Assembly: GCF_003122365.1 (NCBI RefSeq)
Contig: NZ_CP029254.1
Location: forward strand, 2,924,501-2,988,500
DNA from: Streptomyces spongiicola
GTDB lineage: Bacteria > Actinomycetota > Actinomycetes > Streptomycetales > Streptomycetaceae
Direction of reading: 5' to 3'
Length of the DNA: 64,000 nucleotides
Shown here: positions 43,104 through 52,594 of the stretch, piece by piece
Layout: every line of letters starts with the position of its first letter
Numbering within the stretch: the first letter of the stretch is position 1
The notes under the pieces: generated by a model
The model's input: only the letters and a program-made list of their open reading frames with translations
The model's database searches: none
Told to the model about the DNA's origin: nothing
Translations under genes and position numbers: made by a program

Positions 43104-43163
43104 GTGTGTGCACACACTTTAAGCATTGTGTGCGCACACACGCAAGCCGGTATGATCGAAGGC
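43104..43163. promoter_or_regulatory. Divergent promoter with two MarR-type palindromes
   Basis: GTGTGTGCACACAC (43104-43117) and TGTGTGCGCACACA (43127-43140) are perfect 14-bp palindromes whose centres are 23 bp apart. A good -10 box, TATGAT (43151-43156), follows and is 7 bases before the MarR ATG, implying a leaderless mRNA. TTGTGT (43126-43131) is a possible -35 box, with a 19-bp spacer, and would be covered by the second palindrome. Confidence 0.75.
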
Positions 43164-43625
43164 ATGGCGACCAGGAAGCTCACCCCGGCGGAGATGTCCG
43201 AGGCCGACCACGCCTTCTACGGCCTGGTCTGGGCCGGAACGGTGCTCACCGAGCGCGTCGACCGCGCTCTGACCAAGGCCCACGACCTGCCCGTCTCCTG
43301 GTTCGAGGTGATGCTCTGGCTCGCCAGCAGCGACGAGCCCGTCGCCGCCTCCGTACTGGGCAACAGCACCATGCTGAGCCGCAGCCAGGTCTCCCGCGTC
43401 CTGGACGCGCTACAGGCCCGCGGACTGGTCTCGCGCACGCCGTCGGCCAGGGACGCCCGATCCGTGGAGGTCGCGCTCACCCCCGAGGGGCGCGCGGTGT
43501 TCGAGGAGGCGGACGCGACCCGGCGCGCGTGCCTGGCCCCGGTCTTCACCGACGTCCTGGAGCAGGAGGACATGGAGGCCCTGGGCGCGGTCTGGCGCAA
43601 GCTCAAGGCCCACAAGGACGCCTGA
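43164..43625 (+). CDS. MarR-family transcriptional regulator
   Basis: 153 residues. A winged-helix core is clear: PVSWFEVMLWLASSDEPVAASVLGNSTMLSRSQVSRVLDALQARGLVSRTPSARDARSVEVALTPEGRAVFEEA, with the DAR..EV wing. The ATG at 43164 fits the -10 box as a leaderless start; an ATG four codons upstream overlaps that box and is less likely. MarR proteins are usually repressors released by small phenolic or lipid-like ligands. Twin palindromes in front support autoregulation and control of the divergent SDR. Confidence 0.92.
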   Translation: MATRKLTPAEMSEADHAFYGLVWAGTVLTERVDRALTKAHDLPVSWFEVMLWLASSDEPVAASVLGNSTMLSRSQVSRVLDALQARGLVSRTPSARDARSVEVALTPEGRAVFEEADATRRACLAPVFTDVLEQEDMEALGAVWRKLKAHKDA

Positions 43626-43700
43626 TCGGGACGCCCTGGCCGGGACGCTTGATCGGGACGCCCTGGCCGGGACGCTTGATCGGCACGCCCGGCCGGCGCG
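43624..43700. repeat. 27-bp tandem repeat after the MarR gene
   Basis: Two perfect copies of a 27-bp unit beginning GATCGGGACGCCCTGGCC (43624, 43651) and a degenerate third (43678). The first copy begins inside the MarR stop codon (TGATCGGG). The rest of the gap to 43969 is gene-free. Confidence 0.8.
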
Positions 43701-43969
43701 CCTGAACGCGAAACCGGATCGCGACGCCCGGTTGCGAAACCGGATCGGGACGCCCGGTCGAGGCGCCTGCCTCCGGGCGTGCGGCCCGGCGACCCGGCGA
43801 CCGCCCGGCACCTTTCGGGAATCACCCGGCCGTCCGGCGGCGCGTGCGGGGAACGCGGCTGAGCGGTATGCCTGAGTGTGACCGGCGGCTTGCGCTTGTT
43901 ACCGATGATCCCGCGCAGGGGCCGCCGTCCGGCACCTCGCCGGAGCCCGGGGACACACCAGGAGGCAGG

Positions 43970-45031
43970 ATGTCGAAGTCCGTCAGTTCATCCGTCAGTT
44001 CATCCGCCGGCTCATCGGCCGGCTCATCGGCCGGCGCATCGGCCGCGTCCGGGCAGCCGCCGCGGCACCGCATGGTGGACACCCCGGGCGGGCGCATCCA
44101 TCTGGTGGAACAGGGCACCGGGCCCCTGGTCCTGCTGGTCCACGGGTTCCCCGAGTCCTGGTACTCCTGGCGGCACCAGCTCCCGATGATCGCCGCGGCC
44201 GGCTACCACGCGGTCGCGATCGACGTCCGCGGCTACGGGCGGTCGTCCAAGCCCGCCACGCGGGAGGCGTACGGGATGCTCGGCCATGTCGCCGACAACG
44301 TCGCGGTGGTGAAGGCCCTCGGCGCGGAGTCGGCGGTGGTCGTGGGACACGACTGGGGCTCCCCCATCGCCGCGAACACCGCCCTGCTGCGCCCGGATCT
44401 CTTCACCGCCGTCGCACTGCTCAGCGTGCCCTACTCGCCCCGCGGCGCGTCCCGCCCCACCGACTCCCTCGCGGGGAGCGGCGGGGGAGACGAGTTCTAC
44501 ATCCACTACTTCCAGGAGCCCGGCCGGGCGGAGGCCGAGATCGAGCCGGACGTCAGGTCCTGGCTGGCGGGGTTCTACGCCGGGGCCTCGGGCGGCGCGG
44601 AGCCGTCCGCCGAGGGCCCCCGCTCCTTCGTCTCGCCGGGAGGAAAGCTGTCGGACCGTTTCCCCCGCGGCCCGCTGCCCCACTGGCTGAGCGAGGAGGA
44701 CCTGGACTTCTACGCGGGCGAGTTCGAGCGCGGCGGGATGACCGGCCCGCTCAACCGCTACCGGAACATGGACCGGGACTGGGCGGATCTCGCGGCCTGG
44801 GACGGAGCCCCGATCACCCAGCCGTCCCTGTTCATCGGCGGTGAGTTCGACGGGCCCACCGTGTGGATGGCGGACGCCATCAAGGCCTACCCGACCACGC
44901 TTCCCCGCCTGGTGTCCTGCCACATCCTGGAGGGCTGCGGCCACTGGGTGCAGCAGGAACGGCCGGACGAGGTCGGCAGGCTGCTGGTCGACTGGCTGCG
45001 GGCACTTCCGGGCGGGCCCGGGCGGCCCTGA
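43970..45031 (+). CDS. Alpha/beta hydrolase, epoxide hydrolase-like
   Basis: 353 residues. ATG chosen for its AGGAGGCAGG ribosome site; longer frames upstream lack one. The first about 30 residues are a Ser/Ala tail made by short repeats (SSAGSSAG). Then HGFPESW (58-64, the HGxP oxyanion motif), the nucleophile Asp128 in GHDWGS, an acid in GGEFDGPTVW and the catalytic His in GCGHWVQQE. An aspartate nucleophile with HGxP marks epoxide hydrolases and haloalkane dehalogenase relatives; the cap region with conserved Tyr residues favours epoxide hydrolase. The substrate is unknown. Confidence 0.88.
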   Translation: MSKSVSSSVSSSAGSSAGSSAGASAASGQPPRHRMVDTPGGRIHLVEQGTGPLVLLVHGFPESWYSWRHQLPMIAAAGYHAVAIDVRGYGRSSKPATREAYGMLGHVADNVAVVKALGAESAVVVGHDWGSPIAANTALLRPDLFTAVALLSVPYSPRGASRPTDSLAGSGGGDEFYIHYFQEPGRAEAEIEPDVRSWLAGFYAGASGGAEPSAEGPRSFVSPGGKLSDRFPRGPLPHWLSEEDLDFYAGEFERGGMTGPLNRYRNMDRDWADLAAWDGAPITQPSLFIGGEFDGPTVWMADAIKAYPTTLPRLVSCHILEGCGHWVQQERPDEVGRLLVDWLRALPGGPGRP

Positions 45032-45365
45032 CCTCCGGGCCGCGAAACCCCCCGCCAACGGCCGCGGGCAGTTCCCGACGGTTCCGACGGCCCTCCGCCA
45101 CCGGCGGCCACAGTCCCGGCGGGCCCCGGCCACCGGTCAGCGGGCACCGGGCACCGGCCGCGGGCTGCCCCCGGAAGGCCACGAACTGCCACGGACTGCC
45201 CAGGACTGCCCCCGGAACCGCGCGGCCCGGGCCCCACTCCCCTGGGGCCCGGTCGCGTGCGGTGGCCTCCCCGTCCGGGCCGACGAATCGCCTAAAAGAC
45301 AGCCAGTCGGCGTCGGTCAGTCCGTGAGTCAGACCCGGCGGAGAATCCACCACACATCCTCACTG
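45032..45365. other. Gene-free gap between convergent genes
   Basis: GC-rich with CACCGG/CGGGCA short repeats near 45090-45170. An AT-richer strip lies at 45290-45365. No gene is seen, nor a clear hairpin terminator. Confidence 0.4.
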
Positions 45366-46925
45366 TCAGTCCTGGACCACCAGTGACGGGGTGTCCTTCG
45401 TCAGGACCTCGCCGCGGAAGAACGCGGGGCTCCGGCGCCGCATCACCGTCATGATCACTCCACCGAGGAGCAGCAGGCCGACGCCGATCACGAAGACCGA
45501 GCCGACGCCGAGGACCGAGGAGCCGGAGCCGTACGCCGGGTCCCACATGTCGAAGAGCGTCTTGCCGAAGACCGCCGAGAGCAGCACGCCACCGAGGACC
45601 GGGAAGAGGCCCTTGAAGGCGAAGTCGCGGGCCGAGCATAGGAGTTCGGCGCGGAAGTACCAGGCGCAGGCGAAGGCGGTCAGCGCGTAGTAGAAGCAGA
45701 TCATCAGGCCGAGCGCGTAGATCGTGTCGATCAGGACGTGCTCGCTGACGAGCGTCATCACCGTGTAGAACGCGCCGGTCGCGATGCCCGCGACGACGGT
45801 GGCCCGGCCGGGGACCTTGAAGCGCGGGTGGACCTCGGAGAACGACCCCGGGAGGGCCTCGTACGAGGACATGGCGAGCACGGTGCGGGCGACCGGGATG
45901 AACGTGGTCTGGAGGCTCGCCGCGGCGGAGGCGAGTACGGCGATGAAGAGGGCCACGCCGAGGACCGGGCCCATGACGGGGCCGGCGAGCGCGGCGAAGA
46001 CGTTGTCGGAGGTCTCCGGGTTGGCGAGGCCGAGGCCCGTGTCGCCCGACCCGACGGCCGTCTGGGCGGCGATGCCGGTGGCGAGGTACGAGCCGACGAG
46101 GACGACCATCGCGATGAGGGCGCCGCGGCCGGGGGTCCGGTCGGAGCCGGTGGTCTCCTCGTTGGTGGACAGGCAGGCGTCCCAGCCCCAGTACATGAAG
46201 ATCGACAGCGACAGGCCGGCGGTGAAGGCCGCGAAGGACTGGACCGCGAAGGGGTTCATCCAGGACCAGGAGAAGTCGACGCCGGTGTCGAAGGCTCCCG
46301 CCCCGGCCTTCTGCAGGGCCATCGTGACGAACACGGCCAGGACGACGAGTTGGAGGGCGACCAGGGCGTACTGCACGCGCTTGGTGGCGGTCATGCCGCG
46401 GTAGCTGATCGCGGTGGCGACGGCGATCAGCAGGAGGCAGGTGAGGATGTGGACGGCCTTGTTGCCGTCGAGGGCCGCGACCGATGCGCTGCCCGTGATC
46501 TCACCGGCGAGCAGCCAGAAGTACGAGGTCGCGACACCGGCGAGGTTGGAGAGCACGATGATCGTCGCGATCACCAGGCCCCAACCGCACATCCAGCCGA
46601 CGCGCGGGCCGAAGGCCTTGACCGTCCAGGTGAAGGAGGTGCCGGAGTCCGGCATCGCCCGGTTCAGCTCGCGGTAGGCGAAGGCGACGAGCAGCATCGG
46701 CAGGAAGCCTGCCAGGAACACGGCGGGCATCTGCAGGCCGACCTCGCCCGCGGTGGAGCCGAGGGTCGAGGTCAGGCAGTACACGGGGGCGACCGTCGAG
46801 ATACCGATGACGGCACTGCCGAGGAGGCCGACGGAGTTCTTCTCCAGCCCCTTGGGCCGAACGCCCCCTTCGGAGCGTCCCCGTACCGTGCCCCCGATCC
46901 GGGGCCGCGTCTCCAGCTGAGTCAT
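45366..46925 (-). CDS. APC-family amino acid or amine permease
   Basis: 519 residues with about 12 membrane helices. The N-terminal helices carry GLLGSAVIGISTVAPVY and PDSGTSFTWTVKAFGPRVGWMCGW, and the middle has the APC signature FMYWGWDACLSTNEE. This matches the amino acid-polyamine-organocation superfamily, proton- or substrate-coupled uptake. The ATG lacks a strong visible ribosome site; TCATGAGGAGG lies just outside on the other strand, not useful here. It may work with the aldehyde dehydrogenase and amidohydrolase upstream in amine or amino acid use. The 281 bp upstream of it (46926-47206) hold AT-rich promoter-like sequence and no gene. Confidence 0.9.
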   Translation of the reverse strand: MTQLETRPRIGGTVRGRSEGGVRPKGLEKNSVGLLGSAVIGISTVAPVYCLTSTLGSTAGEVGLQMPAVFLAGFLPMLLVAFAYRELNRAMPDSGTSFTWTVKAFGPRVGWMCGWGLVIATIIVLSNLAGVATSYFWLLAGEITGSASVAALDGNKAVHILTCLLLIAVATAISYRGMTATKRVQYALVALQLVVLAVFVTMALQKAGAGAFDTGVDFSWSWMNPFAVQSFAAFTAGLSLSIFMYWGWDACLSTNEETTGSDRTPGRGALIAMVVLVGSYLATGIAAQTAVGSGDTGLGLANPETSDNVFAALAGPVMGPVLGVALFIAVLASAAASLQTTFIPVARTVLAMSSYEALPGSFSEVHPRFKVPGRATVVAGIATGAFYTVMTLVSEHVLIDTIYALGLMICFYYALTAFACAWYFRAELLCSARDFAFKGLFPVLGGVLLSAVFGKTLFDMWDPAYGSGSSVLGVGSVFVIGVGLLLLGGVIMTVMRRRSPAFFRGEVLTKDTPSLVVQD

Positions 46926-47206
46926 GAGGAGGACGTTAGGTGCTGCGGTTCCCGTATCCGGGTGGATGCTGGTTCACATACGCGACCTTGGATAATGGCG
47001 CAGTACGCACAATGGGCCACGGATTACGAGGCTGAGATGGTGAAAATTACTTGAATACGCAGGCGTCGATCGCCGGGTTCCGGATTGCGAAAACCGCAGC
47101 TGTGCCCGTTTTGCCCGTTCGCAAAATTTCCCGTGACCTACGTCTCCCCCGCCGGCCCGCCCACGCCCCGGCCCACTCACCGCCGTCCCACTCACCGCCG
47201 GGCCAC

Positions 47207-48850
47207 TCACCCGCCGGGCCACACGATCGCCTGCAGCTCGCTGTACGCGTGCAGCGCGTAGGAGCCCACGTCCCGCCCCACCCCGCTCTTCTTGAAGCCG
47301 CCGAACGGCGCCTCCATGTTCCGGCCGACCGTGTTGACGCCGACCCCGCCGGCCCGCAGCCGCCGCGCCACCCGGAACGCCCGGGCCACGTCGCCCGACC
47401 ATACGTAGTCGATCAGCCCGTAGTCGCTGTCGTTGGCCAGCTCCACCCCCTCCTCCTCGTCGCCGAAAGGCACCACGACCACCACGGGACCGAAGATCTC
47501 CTCCCGGACGACGCGCATACCGCTGCCGCAGTCCGCGAGCAGCGCCGGGGCGACATAGAACCCGCGCGCCGTGCCGGGCCGCTCCCCGCCGGCCACCAGG
47601 CGCGCGCCCTCCTTCCTCCCCAGCTCGATGTACGACTCGACACGGTCCCGGTGGGCGGCGGAGATCACCGGGCCGACCACGGTGTCCCGATCCGCCGGGT
47701 CGCCGACCTTCAGCCGGCCGGCGAACGCGCCGAGCCGCTCGACCAGCCGGTCGTACACCCCGCGCTGGGCCAGCACCCGGGTCGGCGCGGTGCAGATCTG
47801 GCCGCTGTAGAAGGCGAACGTCGTACCGATGCCCAGCACCGCGGAGTCGAGATCGGCGTCGTCGAAGACCAGCGCGGCGCCCTTGCCGCCCAGCTCCATC
47901 AGCTGACGCTTGACGCTCCGCCCGCACACCTCGCCGATGCGCTGCCCGACGGCCGTGGAACCGGTGAAGCTGACCATGTCGACGTCGGGCGAGTCCACGG
48001 CCGCCTCCCCCACCTCCGCACGGGAACCGCCCACCACGTTGACGACCCCCGGCGGGGCGCCGGCCTCCGCGAGCGCCTCCGCCATCCGGTACACCGAGAG
48101 CGGGTCCTGCGGAGCGGGCTTCACCACGACCGTGTTGCCCATCGCCAGGGCCGGGGCGACCTTGCCCGCCGGGTTGGCCCAGGGGTTGTTGTACGAGGTG
48201 ATGCAGGTGACCACCCCCACCGGGCGGCGCGCTGCGAGCGCGCCGAAGACGCCCGCCCGCCCCATCGGCCCGGCCTCGACTACCTGCGGAGGCAGGCCCC
48301 GCTCGACCGGCTCCAGCGCGCCCTTGGCATACCTGCGGAACCGGGACACCCCGACCCCGACCTGCATGGCCCGCGCGGTCCCCGTGGTGGCGCCGGTCTC
48401 GGCCATGGCGAGTTCCGCGTAGGCCTCGAACTCCCGCCGGATCACGTCGGCGGCCCGGTCCAGGACCGCCGCCCGCTCCTCGGGGGCGGTGCGCGACCAC
48501 GCCTCGAACGCGTCCCGCGCCTCCGCGGCCGCCTCGTACACCTGGTCCCGGCTCGCCTCGGGGGCGAGGCCGACGACCTCCTCCGTGGCCGGGTTCACCA
48601 CCTCGTAGTGACCGCGGTCCGGCTCGACCCACTCCCCGCCGATGAAGAGCCGCTGCACGGGAAGCCGCCGAGACGCGGACCGTCGAGGCGTGGACCGTCG
48701 AGGCGCGGCGGACCGCTGCGGCACCGCGGACCCTCGCGGCGAGTCGGGCTGCCGCGGCGTGTCGGACCCTCGCGGCGAGTCGGGCCGCCGCGGCGCGCTG
48801 GACCGCGGCGGCTTGCTTGACCGCTGCGGCGAGTCGGGCTGCCGCGTCAC
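47207..48850 (-). CDS. Aldehyde dehydrogenase with a repeat-built N-terminal extension
   Basis: 547 residues if translation starts at the GTG that overlaps the amidohydrolase stop (GTGA). An alternative GTG at 48658 gives a standard 483-residue enzyme. Residues 1-64 are Arg/Ser/Pro repeats (PDSPRGSDTPRQPDSPRGS). The catalytic domain has NNPWANPAGK, FTGSTAVGQRIGE, ELGGKGA (Glu) and SGQICTAPTR (the active Cys). It should oxidise an aldehyde to an acid with NAD(P)+. Coupling to the N-acyl-D-amino-acid deacylase-like gene suggests they act together; no chemistry can be fixed from sequence. Confidence 0.9.
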   Translation of the reverse strand: MTRQPDSPQRSSKPPRSSAPRRPDSPRGSDTPRQPDSPRGSAVPQRSAAPRRSTPRRSASRRLPVQRLFIGGEWVEPDRGHYEVVNPATEEVVGLAPEASRDQVYEAAAEARDAFEAWSRTAPEERAAVLDRAADVIRREFEAYAELAMAETGATTGTARAMQVGVGVSRFRRYAKGALEPVERGLPPQVVEAGPMGRAGVFGALAARRPVGVVTCITSYNNPWANPAGKVAPALAMGNTVVVKPAPQDPLSVYRMAEALAEAGAPPGVVNVVGGSRAEVGEAAVDSPDVDMVSFTGSTAVGQRIGEVCGRSVKRQLMELGGKGAALVFDDADLDSAVLGIGTTFAFYSGQICTAPTRVLAQRGVYDRLVERLGAFAGRLKVGDPADRDTVVGPVISAAHRDRVESYIELGRKEGARLVAGGERPGTARGFYVAPALLADCGSGMRVVREEIFGPVVVVVPFGDEEEGVELANDSDYGLIDYVWSGDVARAFRVARRLRAGGVGVNTVGRNMEAPFGGFKKSGVGRDVGSYALHAYSELQAIVWPGG

Positions 48851-50586
48851 CTGGTACCCACCGTCCCGGTGTCGCGGCCCGAGCGCAGCACCCGGCCCGG
48901 CACGGCGCCGGTCACCCGGTCCTCGCGGATGACCTCGACCCCGTTGACCCGCACGGACACCACGCCCTCCGCGCGGGAGTCGAGCCGCGGGCTGTCTCCG
49001 GGCAGGTCGTGCACGAGGGTCGCCGGTCCCGCGTCGATCCGCTCCGGGTCGAAGAGGACCAGGTCCGCATGGTGGCCCCGGGCGACCCGGCCCCGCCCGC
49101 GCAGCCCGAACAGCCGCGCCGGGTCGTCGGTCAGCATCCGCACCGCCTCCGCCAGGCCCGCCAGCTTCCGGCCGCGCAGGCAGTCGCCGAGGAACCTCGT
49201 GGTGTACGGCGCCCCGCACATCCGGTCCAGGTGCGCGCCCGCGTCGGAGCCGCCGAGCAGAACGTCCTCGTGCCGCCAGGTCTCCGCCCGCAGCGCCCAG
49301 CTGGCCGGGTCGTTGTCGCTGGGCATCGGCCACAGGACCGTACGCAGGGAGTCGTCGGCGCAGATCTCCACCAGGCAACGGAAGGCGCCCTGGCCTCGCT
49401 CGGCGGCGATGTCGCGCACGACGCGTCCGGTGAGTCCGTCGTTCGCCGCGGAGTAGGTGTCGCCGATGACGTACCGGTCGAAGTCGGCGAGTCTGCGGAA
49501 GACACCCGCCTCCGGGCATCGGGCACGCCGCAGCATCCGGGCGCGGACGTCCGGGTCGCGGAGCCTCGCGATCCGCTCCGGGACGGGCAGGCCCAGGATC
49601 TCGCCCCAGCCGGGGATGAGGTTGAGGGCGCAGAAGGTGCCCAGGGACATGTTCATCGGGGTGAGGATGGGCATGGTGAGGGCGACGATCCGGCCGCCCG
49701 CCCGGCGGGCCCGTTCGCTGGGCACGAGCTGGCGGGGGACTCGATCGGGGACGGCCGCGTCGACGGTGAGCACGTTCCAGTTGAGCGGCCGGCCCGCGGC
49801 GGCGCTCATCTCGACGAGCAGGTCGATCTCCGCGTCCGCGAACCGGTCGAGGCAGCCCGCGACGATGGCCTCGAGCTGGGTGCCCTCGTGCTCGCCGACG
49901 GCGCGGGAGAGCGCCAGGAGTTCGGCGGGCTCCGCGTGCCGGGAGGCCACCGGGGCGCCGTCGCCGTCGGTGTGGGTGGACGACTGGGTGGTGGACAGCC
50001 CCCAGGCGCCGGCGTCCATGGCGTCCCGCAGGAGCGCGGTCATCCGGCGGAGCTGCTCACCGGTGGGCCGGCCGCCGGTCGCGGCCGGGCCCATGACATG
50101 GCGGCGCAGGGCGCAGTGGCCCACCATGAAGCCGGCGTTGACGGCGATACGGCCGTCGAGCCCGTCCAGGTACTCGCCGAAGTCGTGCCAGTCCCACGGC
50201 GCCCCCTCCTCCAGCGCGACCAGGGACATGCCCTCGACCCTGGACATCAGCCGCCGCGTGTAGTCGGCGTCCTCGGGGCGGTCGGGGCTCAGCGGCGCGA
50301 GGGTGAACCCGCAGTTGCCGCCGACGACCGTGGTGACCCCGTGGTTCAGGGACGGGGTGGCGTACGGGTCCCAGAACAGCTGGGCGTCGTAGTGCGTGTG
50401 CGGGTCGACGAAGCCGGGGGTCAGGACCAGCCCGGTCGCGTCCTCGGTGGTCCGTGCCTCCTCGGTGACGGTGCCGGGGCCGGCGATCACGGCGATGCGG
50501 CCGTCGCGGATGCCGACGTCGGCGTTTCGGGCCGGGGCGCCGGTGCCGTCGACGAGGGTCGCGCGCGTGATGAGGTGGTCGAGCAT
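48847..50586 (-). CDS. N-acyl-D-amino-acid deacylase-like amidohydrolase
   Basis: 579 residues; ATG after GAAAGGGACGACC. Amidohydrolase fold with metal motif GFVDPHTHYDAQLFWDP (about residue 59), GNCGFTLAP, HCALRRHVMG, SSTHTDGDG, and the late Asp in GGSDAGAHLDRMCG. The nearest known family is D-aminoacylase, which frees D-amino acids from N-acyl forms; Streptomyces has several paralogues of unknown substrate. It is translationally coupled to the aldehyde dehydrogenase downstream. Confidence 0.9.
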   Translation of the reverse strand: MLDHLITRATLVDGTGAPARNADVGIRDGRIAVIAGPGTVTEEARTTEDATGLVLTPGFVDPHTHYDAQLFWDPYATPSLNHGVTTVVGGNCGFTLAPLSPDRPEDADYTRRLMSRVEGMSLVALEEGAPWDWHDFGEYLDGLDGRIAVNAGFMVGHCALRRHVMGPAATGGRPTGEQLRRMTALLRDAMDAGAWGLSTTQSSTHTDGDGAPVASRHAEPAELLALSRAVGEHEGTQLEAIVAGCLDRFADAEIDLLVEMSAAAGRPLNWNVLTVDAAVPDRVPRQLVPSERARRAGGRIVALTMPILTPMNMSLGTFCALNLIPGWGEILGLPVPERIARLRDPDVRARMLRRARCPEAGVFRRLADFDRYVIGDTYSAANDGLTGRVVRDIAAERGQGAFRCLVEICADDSLRTVLWPMPSDNDPASWALRAETWRHEDVLLGGSDAGAHLDRMCGAPYTTRFLGDCLRGRKLAGLAEAVRMLTDDPARLFGLRGRGRVARGHHADLVLFDPERIDAGPATLVHDLPGDSPRLDSRAEGVVSVRVNGVEVIREDRVTGAVPGRVLRSGRDTGTVGTR

Positions 50587-51371
50587 GGTCGTCCCTTTCG
50601 CGTGCGGGGCGCCGGGGTCGCGCCGGATGGAGGGCGGGCGGGTGGGTGGTCGTCGGTACGGGGAGGAAGAGCCGCGCGGGGAGGGGGAAGGAGAGCAGGA
50701 GGGAGAGGGACAGGGACAGGGAAGGGGACGCGGGAGGGGTCGGAGCGGAGCGGGGAGAGCGGGTCGGAGCGGGGCGGAGCGCTACGGGGACGGGGAAGCG
50801 ATACGGAAACAGAGCGGGCGGAGCGGGGCGGAGCGGATGTGACCCGATCGGGGGTGGGGCGGCCGGCCGCGGCCGCCCCACCCTCCGACCGGGCCGGATG
50901 CGGGAGGCGGCCCGGGATGCCACCGCCCGCGGTCCTCTGGTGCGCGGGGCCGCGCCCCCCGTTCAGGACGGCGCGCCCCGTCACCGGTGGTGGAACGAGC
51001 GTCCCCGTGGCAGTCGGCCGGCCGGCACCCGGACCGGCGGGGGCGGCCCCGTACGGAGCGGAGCCGGCACGGGCCGACCCGGATGCGGTCCGCATCCGGT
51101 CGGCATCCGGACCGGGCCGCCCCCGGAGAGATCCGGATCCGGACCGGGACCCAGGGGACCCAGAGGACCGGGACCGGGGCCGGAACCCGGACCGAGACCG
51201 AGACCGGGCCCCAGACCAGGACCGGAACCCGGACCGAGACCGGGACCTAGACCGGGCCCCGGACCCGCACCCGGGACCGGAACCCGAACCGAGACCGAGA
51301 CCGGGCCCCAGACCGGTACCCGGGCCCGGACCGGCGCCGGGGACGGCGCCGGCCTGAGCCTCAGACCACGG
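50587..51371. repeat. Long gene-free gap with purine-rich and GGGACCG repeats
   Basis: About 780 bp. From 50670 to 50840 the plus strand is nearly all purine plus C (GGAGCGGGGCGGAGC, AGGGACAGGGAC). From about 51120 to 51350 it is imperfect GACCGGGACCGG and CGAGACCGGGCCCCAGACC repeats. Frames through it are low-complexity and lack ribosome sites. I find no gene or regulatory motif I would defend. Confidence 0.55.
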
Positions 51372-52499
51372 TCACGCGGCCTCGCGGAAACGCGTCGTGC
51401 GGTGCACCGGATCCGTGTCGATCTTGGGGATGACGTGTTCGCCGACCAGCCGGATCGTTCGGAGGGTGTCCTCCCTGGAGATCCCGATCGGCAGGCCGAA
51501 CGACAGCTGGTCCGCGCCCGCCTGCTCCCACCGCTTGCACTGCGCCAGCACCTCGTCGGGGTCCCCGCAGATCAGCAGTTCCTCCTGGATGAGGAGTTCG
51601 ATGAGTTCCTCGTCGTACTCCGGCAGGGTCTCGGGCCAGACCGGGAAGCCCTCGGGCCGCGGGAAGGTGTCGTGGTAGCGGAAGACCAGTGACTGCAGGT
51701 AGTGCAGACCGCCGGCCGCCGCGGTGCGCACCGCCTCCGCGTGGGTGGGGGCGCAGACGGCGGTGGACGTCACCATCACGTTGTCGTTGACGTAGTCGCC
51801 GACGGGGTCGGCCTCGCGGATCGCGGTCTTGTACTGCTCCAGCACCCACTCCATGTCGGAGACCTTCTGGACGCTGAAGCCCAGCACGCCGAGTCCCTTG
51901 CGGGCCGCCATGGCGTAGGAGGGCGGGGATCCGGCCGCGTACCACATGGGCGGATGGGACTTCCCGTAGGGCTTGGGCAGGACCTTGCGCGGGGGCAGGG
52001 ACCAGTGCTTCCCCTGGAAGCCCTGGTACTCGTCCTGGAGCCACATCTTGGGGAACTCGGCGATGGTCTCCTCCCATATCTCCTTGGTGTGGTTCATGTC
52101 GGTGATGCCCGGGAGGAAGCCGAGGATCTCGTGCGAGCCGGCGCCGCGCCCGGAGCCGAACTCGTGGCGGCCCTGGCTGAGGTGGTCGAGCATGGCGACC
52201 TTCTCGGCGACCTTGACGGGGTGGTTGACCTGCGCCAGCGGGTTGAAGATGCCCGCGCCGAGATGGATCCGCTCGGTGGCGTGGGCCAGGTAGCCGAGGA
52301 AGACGTCGCTGGCGGAGAGGTGCGAGTACTCCTCCAGGAAGTGGTGCTCGGAGGCCCAGGCGTACTTGAAGCCCGACTTGTCGGCCTGGATGACGTACTC
52401 GGTCTCCTCCATGAGCGCCCTGTGCTCGGCCAGCGGGTCGGTCTCGGCGCGCCTGCCGACGTAACCCTGAACAAAGAGCCCGAATTCCACGGGTTTCAC
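51372..52499 (-). CDS. LLM-class flavin-dependent oxidoreductase (long form)
   Basis: About 375 residues from a GTG at 52499 (VKPVEFGLFVQGYVG). An ATG nine codons upstream is possible but lies in the middle of an operator palindrome. Motifs: FKYAWASEHHFLEEYSHLSASDV, HLGAGIFNPLAQVNHPVKVAEKVAMLDHLSQGRHEFGSGRG, PPMWYAAGSPPS. The HHF and long C-terminal arm resemble bacterial luciferase-like monooxygenases, which use reduced flavin and oxygen. It is third of three co-directional genes. A palindrome at each end of the upstream gap suggests it also has its own regulated promoter. Confidence 0.88.
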   Translation of the reverse strand: MKPVEFGLFVQGYVGRRAETDPLAEHRALMEETEYVIQADKSGFKYAWASEHHFLEEYSHLSASDVFLGYLAHATERIHLGAGIFNPLAQVNHPVKVAEKVAMLDHLSQGRHEFGSGRGAGSHEILGFLPGITDMNHTKEIWEETIAEFPKMWLQDEYQGFQGKHWSLPPRKVLPKPYGKSHPPMWYAAGSPPSYAMAARKGLGVLGFSVQKVSDMEWVLEQYKTAIREADPVGDYVNDNVMVTSTAVCAPTHAEAVRTAAAGGLHYLQSLVFRYHDTFPRPEGFPVWPETLPEYDEELIELLIQEELLICGDPDEVLAQCKRWEQAGADQLSFGLPIGISREDTLRTIRLVGEHVIPKIDTDPVHRTTRFREAA

Positions 52500-52516
52500 C
52501 GTCCCGTCCCTACGTT

Positions 52517-52533
52517 TCTGACGCATCGTCAGA
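52517..52533. promoter_or_regulatory. Palindromic operator TCTGACG-N3-CGTCAGA, copy 1
   Basis: TCTGACGCATCGTCAGA, 7-bp perfect arms. It lies 18 bases upstream of the LLM gene's GTG, where a repressor would block transcription or early elongation. The same motif occurs at 52595, 56008 and, with one mismatch, 61269. Confidence 0.7.
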
Positions 52534-52594
52534 TCTGTTGTCGACCGACTGTTCCACCGTGCGTCCGGAGCGTCAAGACATGCCGGGGACCCTG

